This document shows, in pieces, positions 1 through 9,200 of a DNA stretch of 35,753 nucleotides. A model generated the notes under the pieces. That model had not been told where the DNA came from. It ran no database searches and saw only the letters and a list, made by a program, of their open reading frames with translations. This DNA is from Abditibacteriota bacterium. Lineage in GTDB: Bacteria; Armatimonadota; UBA5829. Each line of letters opens with the position of its first letter. Position 1 is the first letter of the stretch. Location of the stretch: positions 1 to 35,753 of the forward strand of contig JAFZNQ010000036.1 of NCBI GenBank assembly GCA_017552965.1, written 5' to 3'. Position numbers and translations under genes: made by a program.

Positions 1-19
1 CGGGCAGAGCCCCTTTCAT

Positions 20-48
20 TTGTCTTTTCCGTGTGTTTATAGTATAAT
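20..48 (+). promoter_or_regulatory. Putative sigma-70 type promoter of the first operon
   Basis: A TTGTCT -35-like box at 20-25 is separated by 17 nt from a perfect TATAAT at 43-48. Transcription would start near 55, giving a leader of about 30 nt before the GTG start at 86. It lacks the TGTG extension found at the other promoters of this window. The upstream gene is outside the window, so readthrough cannot be excluded. Confidence 0.6.
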
Positions 49-85
49 AAATTATGAGTAAATACACGCGAACAAGGAGCATGCT

Positions 86-520
86 GTGGCCTCTGCCGAT
101 TTCTGCGACGACGACTATTGCTTTGCCTGCGGCACCAAAAACCCTGCCGGTCTCAAGCTGCGGTTTGTGATCGAGGGCGACCGGGTCTTCACCGACTTTT
201 GTCTGCCCGACGAATATCAGGGCTGGGCCGGGGTGGTCCACGGGGGCATCCTGACCCTCATCATGGACGAGGTGCAGGTCAACGCGGCCGCGGCCCGGGG
301 CTATATAGCCCCCACAGCCGAGATCACCTCCCGGCTGCTGGCGCCGGTGCGGACCGGGGCGCCCTACAGGGCCAGCGCCCGGATCACGGAGATCAAACGG
401 GACAGGCTCATACTCACCGAGGCAGAGATCACGGACCCGGAGGGGACCGTCTGCTGCAGGTCGTCCGCCCGGCTGATAGTCACGGACAGAGCAGACCCCT
501 CGGCCATGCGTTTGAAATAA
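86..520 (+). CDS. PaaI-type hotdog-fold thioesterase
   Basis: This 144-residue protein has the length and motifs of a small hotdog acyl-CoA thioesterase of the PaaI/YbgC kind. The N-terminal CFACGTKNPAGLKL signature (about residues 12-25) is common in this subfamily. The HGGIL stretch followed by an acidic DE pair (about 52-62) matches the active-site helix. The true substrate cannot be read from sequence; short or aromatic acyl-CoAs are typical of the family. The GTG start at 86 is chosen because AAGGAG at 74-79 lies 6 nt upstream, whereas an ATG at 81 is in another frame. It is first in a plus-strand operon and ends 4 nt before obg. Confidence 0.82.
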   Translation: MASADFCDDDYCFACGTKNPAGLKLRFVIEGDRVFTDFCLPDEYQGWAGVVHGGILTLIMDEVQVNAAAARGYIAPTAEITSRLLAPVRTGAPYRASARITEIKRDRLILTEAEITDPEGTVCCRSSARLIVTDRADPSAMRLK

Positions 521-524
521 AGAT

Positions 525-1802
525 ATGAAACTGATAGACAGCTGCGAGATCACGGTAAAGAGCGGCAACGGCGGCAACGGCGTGGTGGCCTTTCGCCGGG
601 AAAAGCACATTCCCCGGGGCGGCCCTTCCGGCGGCAACGGCGGCAAGGGCGGCGACGTGATCCTGCGGGCCCGGTCGGGCCTGAACACCCTCATAGACCT
701 GCGGCTCAAAAAGGAATACAAGGCCGGCCGTGGCGGCGACGGGGGCAGCAATGACAAGTCCGGCAAAAACGGCGAGGACCTGGTGATCAACGTGCCTCTG
801 GGCACGGTGGTCACCGACATGGAGCGCGGTCTGGTCATAGCGGACCTGACGGAGGACGGGGAGACCTTCACCGTCTGCCGGGGCGGCGACGGGGGCCGGG
901 GCAACGCCTGCTTCCGCTCGTCGGTGCTGCAGACCCCCAAATTTGCCGAAAAGGGCGAGGTCACGGACCCTCTCTCCATCCGTCTGGAGCTGAAGCTGCT
1001 GGCCGACGTGGGGCTGGTGGGCTTTCCCAACGCGGGCAAATCCACCCTCATCTCCCGCATCTCCGCAGCCCGGCCCAAGATAGCCGACTACCCCTTCACC
1101 ACCATCACCCCCAATCTGGGCGTGGTGCGGGTAGGCTGGGAAAAGTCCTTCGTGGTGGCGGACATGCCCGGGCTCATCGAGGGAGCCTCCGAGGGTCTGG
1201 GGCTGGGCCACACCTTCCTGAAGCATATAGAGAGGACCCGGCTGCTGGTCCACCTGGTGGACGCCTCGGGCGCCTCAGGCAGAGACCCTCTGGAGGACTG
1301 CCGCATCATCGACCGGGAGCTGGCCGGCTTTTCCGAAAAGGTGGCCTCCCTCCCCCGGATAGTCTGCCTCACCAAGGCGGACGTCTCCGGCGGCGCTCCC
1401 CCCGAGATCAGGGAAGCCCTGGAGGCAGAGGGCCGGGAGGTATGGGAAATATCCTCGGTCACCGGTCAGGGCATAGACGCTCTGGTGGGCCGCATCTCCG
1501 CCCTGCTGGACGAGCTGCCCAGACAGGAGCCGCCGGAGGAAAAGGTGCGGGTCTACAAGCCCGACAAGCCCGCCGCCCGCTACCAGATAGTCAAGAACGA
1601 CACCGGGGAATACGTGGTCCTGGGCAAGGAGATAGAGAACCTGGTCCGCAGGAGCGACCTGGACAACGAATACTCTCTGCGGCGGCTGGCCCGCCAGCTG
1701 GAGGGGGCGGGGCTCTACGACGCCCTGCGGGAAAAGGGCTGCTCCCACGGCGACACGGTCATCATCCTGAACTTTGTATTTGAATTTGACGAGAATTTCT
1801 GA
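525..1802 (+). CDS. obg: Obg family GTPase (ribosome assembly and stress GTPase)
   Basis: This 425-residue protein has the full three-part Obg layout. Residues 1-157 form the glycine-rich Obg fold, with repeated GGNGG and GGDGG segments. The G domain follows, with P-loop GFPNAGKST at 166-174, DMPG at 213-216, TKAD at 283-286 and SSVTGQG at 310-316. The C-terminal OCT domain spans about 340-423. Obg GTPases bind the 50S subunit late in assembly and respond to ppGpp in studied species. Length and motifs are normal, so it should be functional. It starts 4 nt after the thioesterase gene and ends 4 nt before proB, in an obg-proBA-nadD order known from many Gram-positive genomes. Confidence 0.97.
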   Translation: MKLIDSCEITVKSGNGGNGVVAFRREKHIPRGGPSGGNGGKGGDVILRARSGLNTLIDLRLKKEYKAGRGGDGGSNDKSGKNGEDLVINVPLGTVVTDMERGLVIADLTEDGETFTVCRGGDGGRGNACFRSSVLQTPKFAEKGEVTDPLSIRLELKLLADVGLVGFPNAGKSTLISRISAARPKIADYPFTTITPNLGVVRVGWEKSFVVADMPGLIEGASEGLGLGHTFLKHIERTRLLVHLVDASGASGRDPLEDCRIIDRELAGFSEKVASLPRIVCLTKADVSGGAPPEIREALEAEGREVWEISSVTGQGIDALVGRISALLDELPRQEPPEEKVRVYKPDKPAARYQIVKNDTGEYVVLGKEIENLVRRSDLDNEYSLRRLARQLEGAGLYDALREKGCSHGDTVIILNFVFEFDENF

Positions 1803-1806
1803 TCCC

Positions 1807-2934
1807 ATGAAACTCACAGCCAACAGTATAGTCCTTATCAAGATAGGCACCAGCTCCATCACGGACGCCACGGGAGCCATAGACCCGGACGCCATCAAAA
1901 AGCTGGCCCATCAGCTGTATCTGCTGACCCGCCGGCATATACGCCCGGTGCTGGTGTCCTCCGGAGCCATCCGGGCGGGCATGGAAAAGCTGGGCATCAA
2001 AAAGAGGCCCAAGACCCTGCCCCGGCTCCAGGCCTGCGCGGCGGCGGGACAGTCGGCCCTGATGGAGATATACAACTTCATATTCCAGATGTACAAGCTG
2101 CCAGTGGCCCAGATACTGGTCACCCGGGACGACTTCCGCTCCAGGGACCGGTTTTTCAACGTGCGCAACACCATCCTGTCCCTGCTGTCCCTGGGCTGCA
2201 TACCCATTATCAACGAAAACGACACGGTGGCCACCGAGGAGATCAAGTTCGGGGAAAACGACACCCTGTCCGCCATTTCCGCGGCGGCGGTGGGCGCCCG
2301 GCTGTTGATCAATTTGTCGGACGTGTCCGGCCTCTACACTGCTGACCCCCGCACGGACCCTTCGGCGGCCCTCATACCGGTGGTGGAAAAGATCACCCCG
2401 GAGATCACCGCCCTGGCGGGCCTTACGGGAGGAGACGCGGGCTCTGGAGGCATGCGGTCCAAGCTGAAGGCGGCCCTCATAGCCGTGTCCTCGGGGGTCA
2501 GCATGGTCATAGCCGACGCCTCCGAGGAGGACGTGATCACCCGGGTGGTCTCCGGCAGCGTGCCGGGCACCTTGTTCCCGGCGGAGGGGAAGCCTCTCCC
2601 GCCCCGCAAGTGCTGGATGGCCTTTGCCGCCAAGACCGACGGCAGCCTCACCGTGAACGAAAACGCCCGGCAGAGGATACTCCACGGCACCAGCCTGCTG
2701 CCCGTGGGCATCACCGGAGTGGAGGGCTCCTTTGACAGCGGCGATCTGGTGGACATCAGAGACGAGGAGGGCCGGGTCTTTGCCAAGGGCACGGTGTATT
2801 ATTCCTCCGGGGAGCTGCGCCTCATCATGGGATGCCACACCGGCGAGATAAAGGCGGCCCTGGGCTACAAGGCCTATGACGAAGCGGTCCACCACAACAA
2901 CATGGTCCTGACGGGACCCGGATATCAGGAGTAA
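1807..2934 (+). CDS. proB: Glutamate 5-kinase with C-terminal PUA domain
   Basis: ProB phosphorylates L-glutamate to gamma-glutamyl phosphate, the first step of proline synthesis. The 375-residue protein shows the amino-acid-kinase fold: KIGTSS near residues 12-17, SSGA at 51-54, NENDTV at 136-141 and a glycine-rich GSGGMRSK stretch at about 212-219. A PUA domain follows, about residues 275-360. The ATG at 1807 is preferred over an upstream in-frame TTG at 1774 that lies inside obg, because the protein then begins right at the conserved kinase strand. There is no clear Shine-Dalgarno sequence; coupling to obg, whose stop lies 4 nt upstream, is likely. proA follows after 4 nt. Confidence 0.96.
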   Translation: MKLTANSIVLIKIGTSSITDATGAIDPDAIKKLAHQLYLLTRRHIRPVLVSSGAIRAGMEKLGIKKRPKTLPRLQACAAAGQSALMEIYNFIFQMYKLPVAQILVTRDDFRSRDRFFNVRNTILSLLSLGCIPIINENDTVATEEIKFGENDTLSAISAAAVGARLLINLSDVSGLYTADPRTDPSAALIPVVEKITPEITALAGLTGGDAGSGGMRSKLKAALIAVSSGVSMVIADASEEDVITRVVSGSVPGTLFPAEGKPLPPRKCWMAFAAKTDGSLTVNENARQRILHGTSLLPVGITGVEGSFDSGDLVDIRDEEGRVFAKGTVYYSSGELRLIMGCHTGEIKAALGYKAYDEAVHHNNMVLTGPGYQE

Positions 2935-2938
2935 CAGA

Positions 2939-4186
2939 GTGACAATGATAGAAGAGCTGGCGGCGGGAGCCCGGGCAGCGGGCCTGCAGCTGGCGCAAAC
3001 GGATACATCGGTGAAAAACGCCGCCCTGCTGAACATGAGCGAGGCGATACTGCGTGAAAAGGACAGCATCAAGGCTGCCAACGGCAAGGACATGGCCTAC
3101 GCCCGGGAAAAGGGCATCACCGGCGCCATGCTGAAAAGGCTGGAGCTGACGGACGCCAAAATAGAGCAGATGTGCGAAGGCATCCGGCAGATAGCCGCCC
3201 TGCCCGACCCGGTGGGACAGGTCATCTCCGGCTCCAGGAGGCCCAACGGCCTGTCGGTCAGAAGGGTGCGGGTGCCTCTGGGAGTCATAGGCATCATCTA
3301 CGAGTCCCGGCCCAACGTGACGGCGGACGTGGCGGCCCTGTGCATCAAGAGCGGCAACGCCTGCGTGCTGCGGGGAGGCTCCGAAGCCCTGAACAGCAAC
3401 CTGGCCATAGCCGGCATCATCCGGGAGGAGTGCTCCCGGGCGGGAGTCCCGGACAATGCGGTGAACATAGTCTCCGTCCCCGACAGAGAGGCGGTCATGG
3501 AGCTCCTGAAGCAAAAGAAATACATAGACTGCATCATCCCCCGGGGTGGCAAGGGCCTGATCCGGACCTGCGTGGAAAACTCGGAGGTCCCCGTCATAGA
3601 GCATGGCGACGGCAACTGCCACACCTACGTGGACAGGGACGCCGACCCGGACATGGCCCTCAGGGTGGTCCTCAACGCCAAGGTCCAGAACCCCTCGGTC
3701 TGCAACGCCACCGAGTGCCTGCTGGTGCACCGGGACATAGCCGGCAGCTTTTTGCCCCGGGCCGCCCGGGCCCTGCAGGAGGCGGGAGTGGAGCTGAGAG
3801 GCTGCCCCGAGACCCTGCGGCTCCTGGATGGCATAGCCCCGGCCTCGGAGGAGGACTGGAGCACCGAATACAACGATCTCATCCTCTCGGTCCGGATAGT
3901 CCCGGACATAGAGGCGGCGGTGGAGCACATCCGGCGCTACGGCTCCGGGCACTCCGAGTCCATCCTCTCCGACTCCGTCTCGGCCGTGACCTATTTTCAG
4001 AACGCGGTGGACGCGGCAGCCATATTCGTCAACTGCTCCACCCGCTTCAACGACGGCTTTGAGCTGGGCAAGGGGGCGGAGATGGGCATCTCCACCCAAA
4101 AGCTCCACGCCAGGGGCCCCATGGGCCTGGAGGAGATCACCACCTACAAATATATAGTGTCGGGTCAGGGCCAATGCAGGGGATAA
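2939..4186 (+). CDS. proA: Gamma-glutamyl phosphate reductase
   Basis: ProA reduces gamma-glutamyl phosphate with NADPH to glutamate semialdehyde, the second proline step. The 415 residues cover the complete aldehyde-dehydrogenase-like fold. Visible landmarks are YESRPNVTAD at 121-130, LRGGSEA at 144-150, PRGGKGLI at 201-208 and the catalytic Cys255 in NPSVCNATE. The GTG start at 2939 sits 7 nt after AGGAG (2927-2931); an ATG two codons later would be spaced too far away. The gene overlaps nadD by 13 nt. ProB and ProA of this kind act as a pair, so the adjacency supports a proline biosynthesis unit. Confidence 0.97.
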   Translation: MTMIEELAAGARAAGLQLAQTDTSVKNAALLNMSEAILREKDSIKAANGKDMAYAREKGITGAMLKRLELTDAKIEQMCEGIRQIAALPDPVGQVISGSRRPNGLSVRRVRVPLGVIGIIYESRPNVTADVAALCIKSGNACVLRGGSEALNSNLAIAGIIREECSRAGVPDNAVNIVSVPDREAVMELLKQKKYIDCIIPRGGKGLIRTCVENSEVPVIEHGDGNCHTYVDRDADPDMALRVVLNAKVQNPSVCNATECLLVHRDIAGSFLPRAARALQEAGVELRGCPETLRLLDGIAPASEEDWSTEYNDLILSVRIVPDIEAAVEHIRRYGSGHSESILSDSVSAVTYFQNAVDAAAIFVNCSTRFNDGFELGKGAEMGISTQKLHARGPMGLEEITTYKYIVSGQGQCRG

Positions 4187-4752
4187 AGCGTCTGGGCGTC
4201 ATGGGAGGCACCTTTGACCCCATCCACGTGGCCCATCTGGCCCTGGCGGAGGCCGCCAGAGAGCGCTTCCGTCTGGACAGGATACTCTTCGTGGTCAGCG
4301 CCAATCCGCCCCACAAGCCGGGCAGCCGCCTCACTCCGGCGGAGCAGCGTCTGGAGATGGTCAGGCTGGCCATAGCGGACAATCCCGCCTTTGAGGCCTG
4401 CGACCTGGAGCTCCGGAGGGACAAGCCCTCCTACACGGCGGACACCCTGCTGGAGCTGAAGGCTCTGTATCCCGGCGCCGAAAAATATCTGATAGTGGGC
4501 ATAGACGAGGCGCAGATACTCCACCGCTGGCACGACTATGAGACCGTGCTGCGGGAGTGCACCGTGGCTGCTGCCTGGCGCCCGGGCTATCCTCAGGAGG
4601 ACCCCCGGCTGCCGGCGGTCCTGTTTCACGCCCCCGAGATGAACATTTCCTCCAGCGGCATACGGACCCGGCTGGCGGAGGGCGGCTCGGTCAGGTATCT
4701 GGTCCCCGGCAGCGTATGCGAATATATCAAAGACAAAGGACTTTACGTATGA
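4174..4752 (+). CDS. nadD: Nicotinate-nucleotide adenylyltransferase
   Basis: NadD transfers AMP to nicotinate mononucleotide to give deamido-NAD, needed for NAD synthesis. This 192-residue protein has the nucleotidylyltransferase signature GGTFDPIHVAH at 11-21 (the family usually has GxxH, here VAH) and the ISSSGIR motif at 158-164 that closes the ATP site. Length is normal. The gene starts inside the end of proA (13 nt overlap) and its TGA overlaps the ATG of the LCP gene in an ATGA junction, so translation is probably coupled. The obg-nadD-LCP-rsfS order is a recurring arrangement in Gram-positive bacteria. Confidence 0.95.
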   Translation: MQGIKRLGVMGGTFDPIHVAHLALAEAARERFRLDRILFVVSANPPHKPGSRLTPAEQRLEMVRLAIADNPAFEACDLELRRDKPSYTADTLLELKALYPGAEKYLIVGIDEAQILHRWHDYETVLRECTVAAAWRPGYPQEDPRLPAVLFHAPEMNISSSGIRTRLAEGGSVRYLVPGSVCEYIKDKGLYV

Positions 4753-6128
4753 CAAACAGAAACGGCAATTTGCTCCTCACGGCTCTCGTAGTGCTCCTGG
4801 TAGCGGCGGCAGGCTCGCTGGCAGGCTTTTACGCGGCCAAATATTTCGGCAAATGGTTTTCGGCCTTCAAAGAGACCAACACTTCCCTGACGGACGTGCT
4901 CAAAAAGGACACCAATCCCTTCGGCGAGGCTGACTACGTCAGGATACTGGTGCTGGGCACCGACAAATCCAGGCTGGACAACCCCAAGTCCGACAAGCAG
5001 GAGGAGAAAAACGGGCTGGCCGACACCATCGTGGTGCTGTGCATCAATACCAAGTCCAAGGAGATACGGGCCATCAGCTTTCCCCGGGACACCAGGGTCA
5101 CCATCCCCGGCCACGGCACTCAGAAGCTCAACGCGGCCCACGTCATAGGCGGCCCCCAGCTGGTGAAGGAGGTCCTGGAGCAGAACTTTCTGGACGGCAT
5201 CACCATCGACTACTATATCAAGACGGACACCACCAGCTTCCGGAAGATGGTGGACCTGGTGGGAGGCGTATATATACTGGTGGAGGAGAGGATGAAATAC
5301 ACCGACCGGAGCCAGGGCCTCTACATAGACCTGCATCCCTCTCCCGAAAAGCAGCTGCTGAACGGCAAGGACGCCGAGGGCTACGTCAGATTCAGAAAGG
5401 ACAGATACGGCGACACCAGCTTCAAGGTGGAAAACGGCGAGGTGGTGAACGCAGGCCGGATAGTCCGGCAGCAAAAGTTCATCGTAGCCCTCTGCAACAG
5501 GATCATCAGCATGGACTCCAGGACCAAGAGGGCCGACTTCATCAAAACCTGCTATCAGAAAGGCTACATCGAGTCGGATCTGAAGCTCACCGACTGGGAC
5601 GCCCTGGCGGACTACGTGCTGGGCTTCAACCCGGATCAGATGCTCATAGACGTGCTGCCGGGCACCCCCACGGAAAAGGGCGTCAGCTACTGGATCCCGG
5701 ACCGTGAAAAGATCACCGAGATAGTGAACAGGGACATGCTCTTCGTGGGTGAAAATCCGAAGATAGCCGAGGCGGCAGCCAAAAAGGCGGAGGCTCAGGC
5801 GGCCGCTGCGGCGGCCAAAGAGGCGGCGCAGGCCCCCGCCGCGGACAAGAAGGACTACAGGATCACCGTGCTGAACGGCACCTCCGTCACGGGGCTGGCC
5901 AAGAACGCGGCGGCCAAACTGGCAGCCAAGGGCTATACCAACGTGACAGCGGCCAATGCTTCGAAAAACACCTATGAGGAGACGGAGCTGAAGGTGAAGA
6001 CCCGGGACGCCAATCTGACGGCTGTCCGGGGAGTCATCGGCTGCGGCAAAGAGACGGAGCCCTCCTCCGGTCAGGAGTCGGATCTGGTGATCATACTGGG
6101 CGGCGATTACGCAAAGCGAGGCAAATAA
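4749..6128 (+). CDS. LytR-CpsA-Psr (LCP) family protein with LytR_C domain
   Basis: LCP proteins move lipid-linked polymers onto peptidoglycan or related acceptors at the outer face of the membrane. This 459-residue protein has a short cytoplasmic N-terminus, one membrane segment at about 9-30, an LCP catalytic domain at about 65-255, and a LytR_C domain at about 368-455. Likely catalytic landmarks are Asp92 (ADTIVV), Arg113-Asp114 (FPRDT) and Arg239 (GRIVRQQ). An Ala/Lys-rich linker at about 340-367 joins the two domains. The ATG at 4749 overlaps the nadD stop. A longer in-frame reading into nadD was discarded as antigen-free readthrough without a start signal. The exact polymer handled is unknown. 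Confidence 0.93.
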   Translation: MTNRNGNLLLTALVVLLVAAAGSLAGFYAAKYFGKWFSAFKETNTSLTDVLKKDTNPFGEADYVRILVLGTDKSRLDNPKSDKQEEKNGLADTIVVLCINTKSKEIRAISFPRDTRVTIPGHGTQKLNAAHVIGGPQLVKEVLEQNFLDGITIDYYIKTDTTSFRKMVDLVGGVYILVEERMKYTDRSQGLYIDLHPSPEKQLLNGKDAEGYVRFRKDRYGDTSFKVENGEVVNAGRIVRQQKFIVALCNRIISMDSRTKRADFIKTCYQKGYIESDLKLTDWDALADYVLGFNPDQMLIDVLPGTPTEKGVSYWIPDREKITEIVNRDMLFVGENPKIAEAAAKKAEAQAAAAAAKEAAQAPAADKKDYRITVLNGTSVTGLAKNAAAKLAAKGYTNVTAANASKNTYEETELKVKTRDANLTAVRGVIGCGKETEPSSGQESDLVIILGGDYAKRGK

Positions 6129-6129
6129 A

Positions 6130-6483
6130 ACGGATACAGAGACAAAAGTACACATCATCACCGAGCTCCTTGAGAGCAAAAAGGCGGTGGACGTGCAGGT
6201 GCTGGACCTTAAGGACAGATCCATCATGTGCGACTATTTCGTCATATGCTCCGGCACCTCCAACATCCACATCAGGACCCTGTGCGACACCCTGGTCCTG
6301 GACGGCAGAAAAAAGGGCCTCAAAAAGAGGAACGTGGAGGGACGGTCCAACGCCAAATGGATACTGGTGGACTTCAAGGACGTCATCGTCCACATATTCG
6401 ATCAGGCAGAGAGAGAATACTACAAGCTGGAAGACTTGTGGCAAGGCCTGCCGGAGGAGACAGAAGATGGAAACAAAGAGTGA
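6130..6483 (+). CDS. rsfS: Ribosomal silencing factor RsfS, non-canonical start proposed
   Basis: RsfS binds ribosomal protein uL14 and blocks joining of the subunits in poor growth conditions. The conserved core from VQVLDL through DYFVICSG and WILVDF to YKLEDLW is clear. The first canonical in-frame start is GTG at 6187 (98 residues), but this would remove the N-terminal helix that homologues have. The reading frame continues upstream with fitting sequence, VHIITELLESKKAVD, and no ATG, GTG or TTG before a stop at 6088. ACG at 6130, 8 nt after GAGG (6118-6121) and just after the LCP stop, gives 117 residues, close to the family length. ATT at 6106 is a second option. Function is well supported; the start is not. 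Confidence 0.85.
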   Translation, partial: TDTETKVHIITELLESKKAVDVQVLDLKDRSIMCDYFVICSGTSNIHIRTLCDTLVLDGRKKGLKKRNVEGRSNAKWILVDFKDVIVHIFDQAEREYYKLEDLWQGLPEETEDGNKE

Positions 6484-7048
6484 CATCAGAAACAGACGGG
6501 CCTTCACCGAGCACCTGACCAGGGCCCGGATCCTGACGGAAAAGGGCGAATACGCCGAGGCCTCGGCAGAGGCGGCGGAAGCGCTGAAGCTCAGTCCGAA
6601 TGATCCGGACGCCAGAGAGCTCACCGCAGACATACTGGCCGCTCTGGGCAAAAGGCAGGCGGCCGCCGAGGAATACAAGAAGCTCTTCACCGAGGACAAG
6701 TCCAGAGAGAGCGCCGAGGAAAAATACGCCCTCCTGATACTCAACCAGTATGACGACGACCGCAAGGCCCGGGAAGAGGCGGAGCCCAAGGCATCCAAAA
6801 AGCCCTCCTCCTGGACACTGCTCCTCACGGCCATAGTGCCCGGCGTGGGCGCCATGCTGCAGGAAAAATACCTGAAGGGCGGCATACTCTTTGGCCTGTG
6901 GCTCATATTCTTCTGCCTGGCGGCAAAGGGCATGGGCCGGACCGGCTCCGATCCTATGAAGATCTTTACGAGCCTGCCCTCCCTGGCAGCCTGCGCCGTG
7001 TGGCTGTATTCCTTCATAGACACCCTGGCGGGCAGCATCAAAAAATAA
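6467..7048 (+). CDS. TPR-repeat protein with C-terminal membrane segments, function unknown
   Basis: This 193-residue protein is not assigned to a named family. Residues about 15-80 form helix pairs typical of tetratricopeptide repeats (LTEKGEYAEASAEAAEALKL and the following DPDARELTADILAALGK). After a charged linker at 95-110 come two hydrophobic segments, about 112-150 and 168-187. The phrase AIVPGVGAMLQEKYLKGGI resembles the small membrane modules found in TM2/DUF5683-like proteins. It therefore looks like a membrane-anchored scaffold with a cytoplasmic TPR part. It begins 17 nt before the end of rsfS and ends the operon. About 40 nt downstream the groES promoter starts. Confidence 0.7.
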   Translation: METKSDIRNRRAFTEHLTRARILTEKGEYAEASAEAAEALKLSPNDPDARELTADILAALGKRQAAAEEYKKLFTEDKSRESAEEKYALLILNQYDDDRKAREEAEPKASKKPSSWTLLLTAIVPGVGAMLQEKYLKGGILFGLWLIFFCLAAKGMGRTGSDPMKIFTSLPSLAACAVWLYSFIDTLAGSIKK

Positions 7049-7091
7049 TCCTTCCCGCCCCCTTCTTTTTTGTCCCGGCCCGGCCCGGGGC

Positions 7092-7121
7092 TTGCCCGGA
7101 GGGGGCGGGATGTGCTATAAT
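7092..7121 (+). promoter_or_regulatory. groESL promoter with extended -10
   Basis: A perfect TATAAT at 7116-7121 is preceded by TGTGC at 7111-7115, forming an extended -10 (TGNTATAAT). A TTGCCC box at 7092-7097 lies 18 nt upstream and may act as a -35. The predicted start near 7128 falls inside the CIRCE operator. Confidence 0.8.
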
Positions 7122-7125
7122 AGTA

Positions 7126-7152
7126 TTGGCACTCCACAGCCGAGAGTGCCAA
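7126..7152. promoter_or_regulatory. CIRCE operator (HrcA binding site)
   Basis: A perfect inverted repeat TTGGCACTC-N9-GAGTGCCAA lies between the groES promoter and the groES start. It matches the CIRCE consensus (TTAGCACTC-N9-GAGTGCTAA) with one symmetric change in each arm. CIRCE is bound by the HrcA repressor, so groESL is probably heat-induced by HrcA release. hrcA itself is not in the window. Confidence 0.95.
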
Positions 7153-7176
7153 AAACAGTATATTCGGAGGAATATT

Positions 7177-9074
<1,898 letters not shown>

Positions 9075-9083
9075 TCTCACAGC

Positions 9084-9120
9084 AAAAAACGGGCGCCCCG
9101 AGGGGCGCCTTTCTTCATTT
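9084..9120. terminator. Bidirectional intrinsic terminator between groEL and the 511-residue gene
   Basis: The palindrome GGCGCCC (9092-9098) / GGGCGCC (9103-9109) forms a very GC-rich hairpin. On the plus strand it is followed by TTTCTTCATTT. On the minus strand the complement of the A-run at 9084-9089 gives TTTTTT. The two transcription units converge here, so one hairpin can end both. Confidence 0.88.
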
Positions 9121-9176
9121 CACTATCCGGCAGGCCGGCAGGGACAGAGGGTCCGTTTTTTGACGCGACATCTCTC

Positions 9177-9200
9177 CCGGATCATTTCCTGATGATCCGG
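9177..9200. repeat. Inverted repeat at the end of the 511-residue gene
   Basis: CCGGATCA (9177-9184) and TGATCCGG (9193-9200) form an 8-bp stem with an 8-nt loop across the minus-strand stop codon. No T-run follows, so it is more likely an RNA-end stabiliser or a chance structure than a terminator. Confidence 0.4.
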
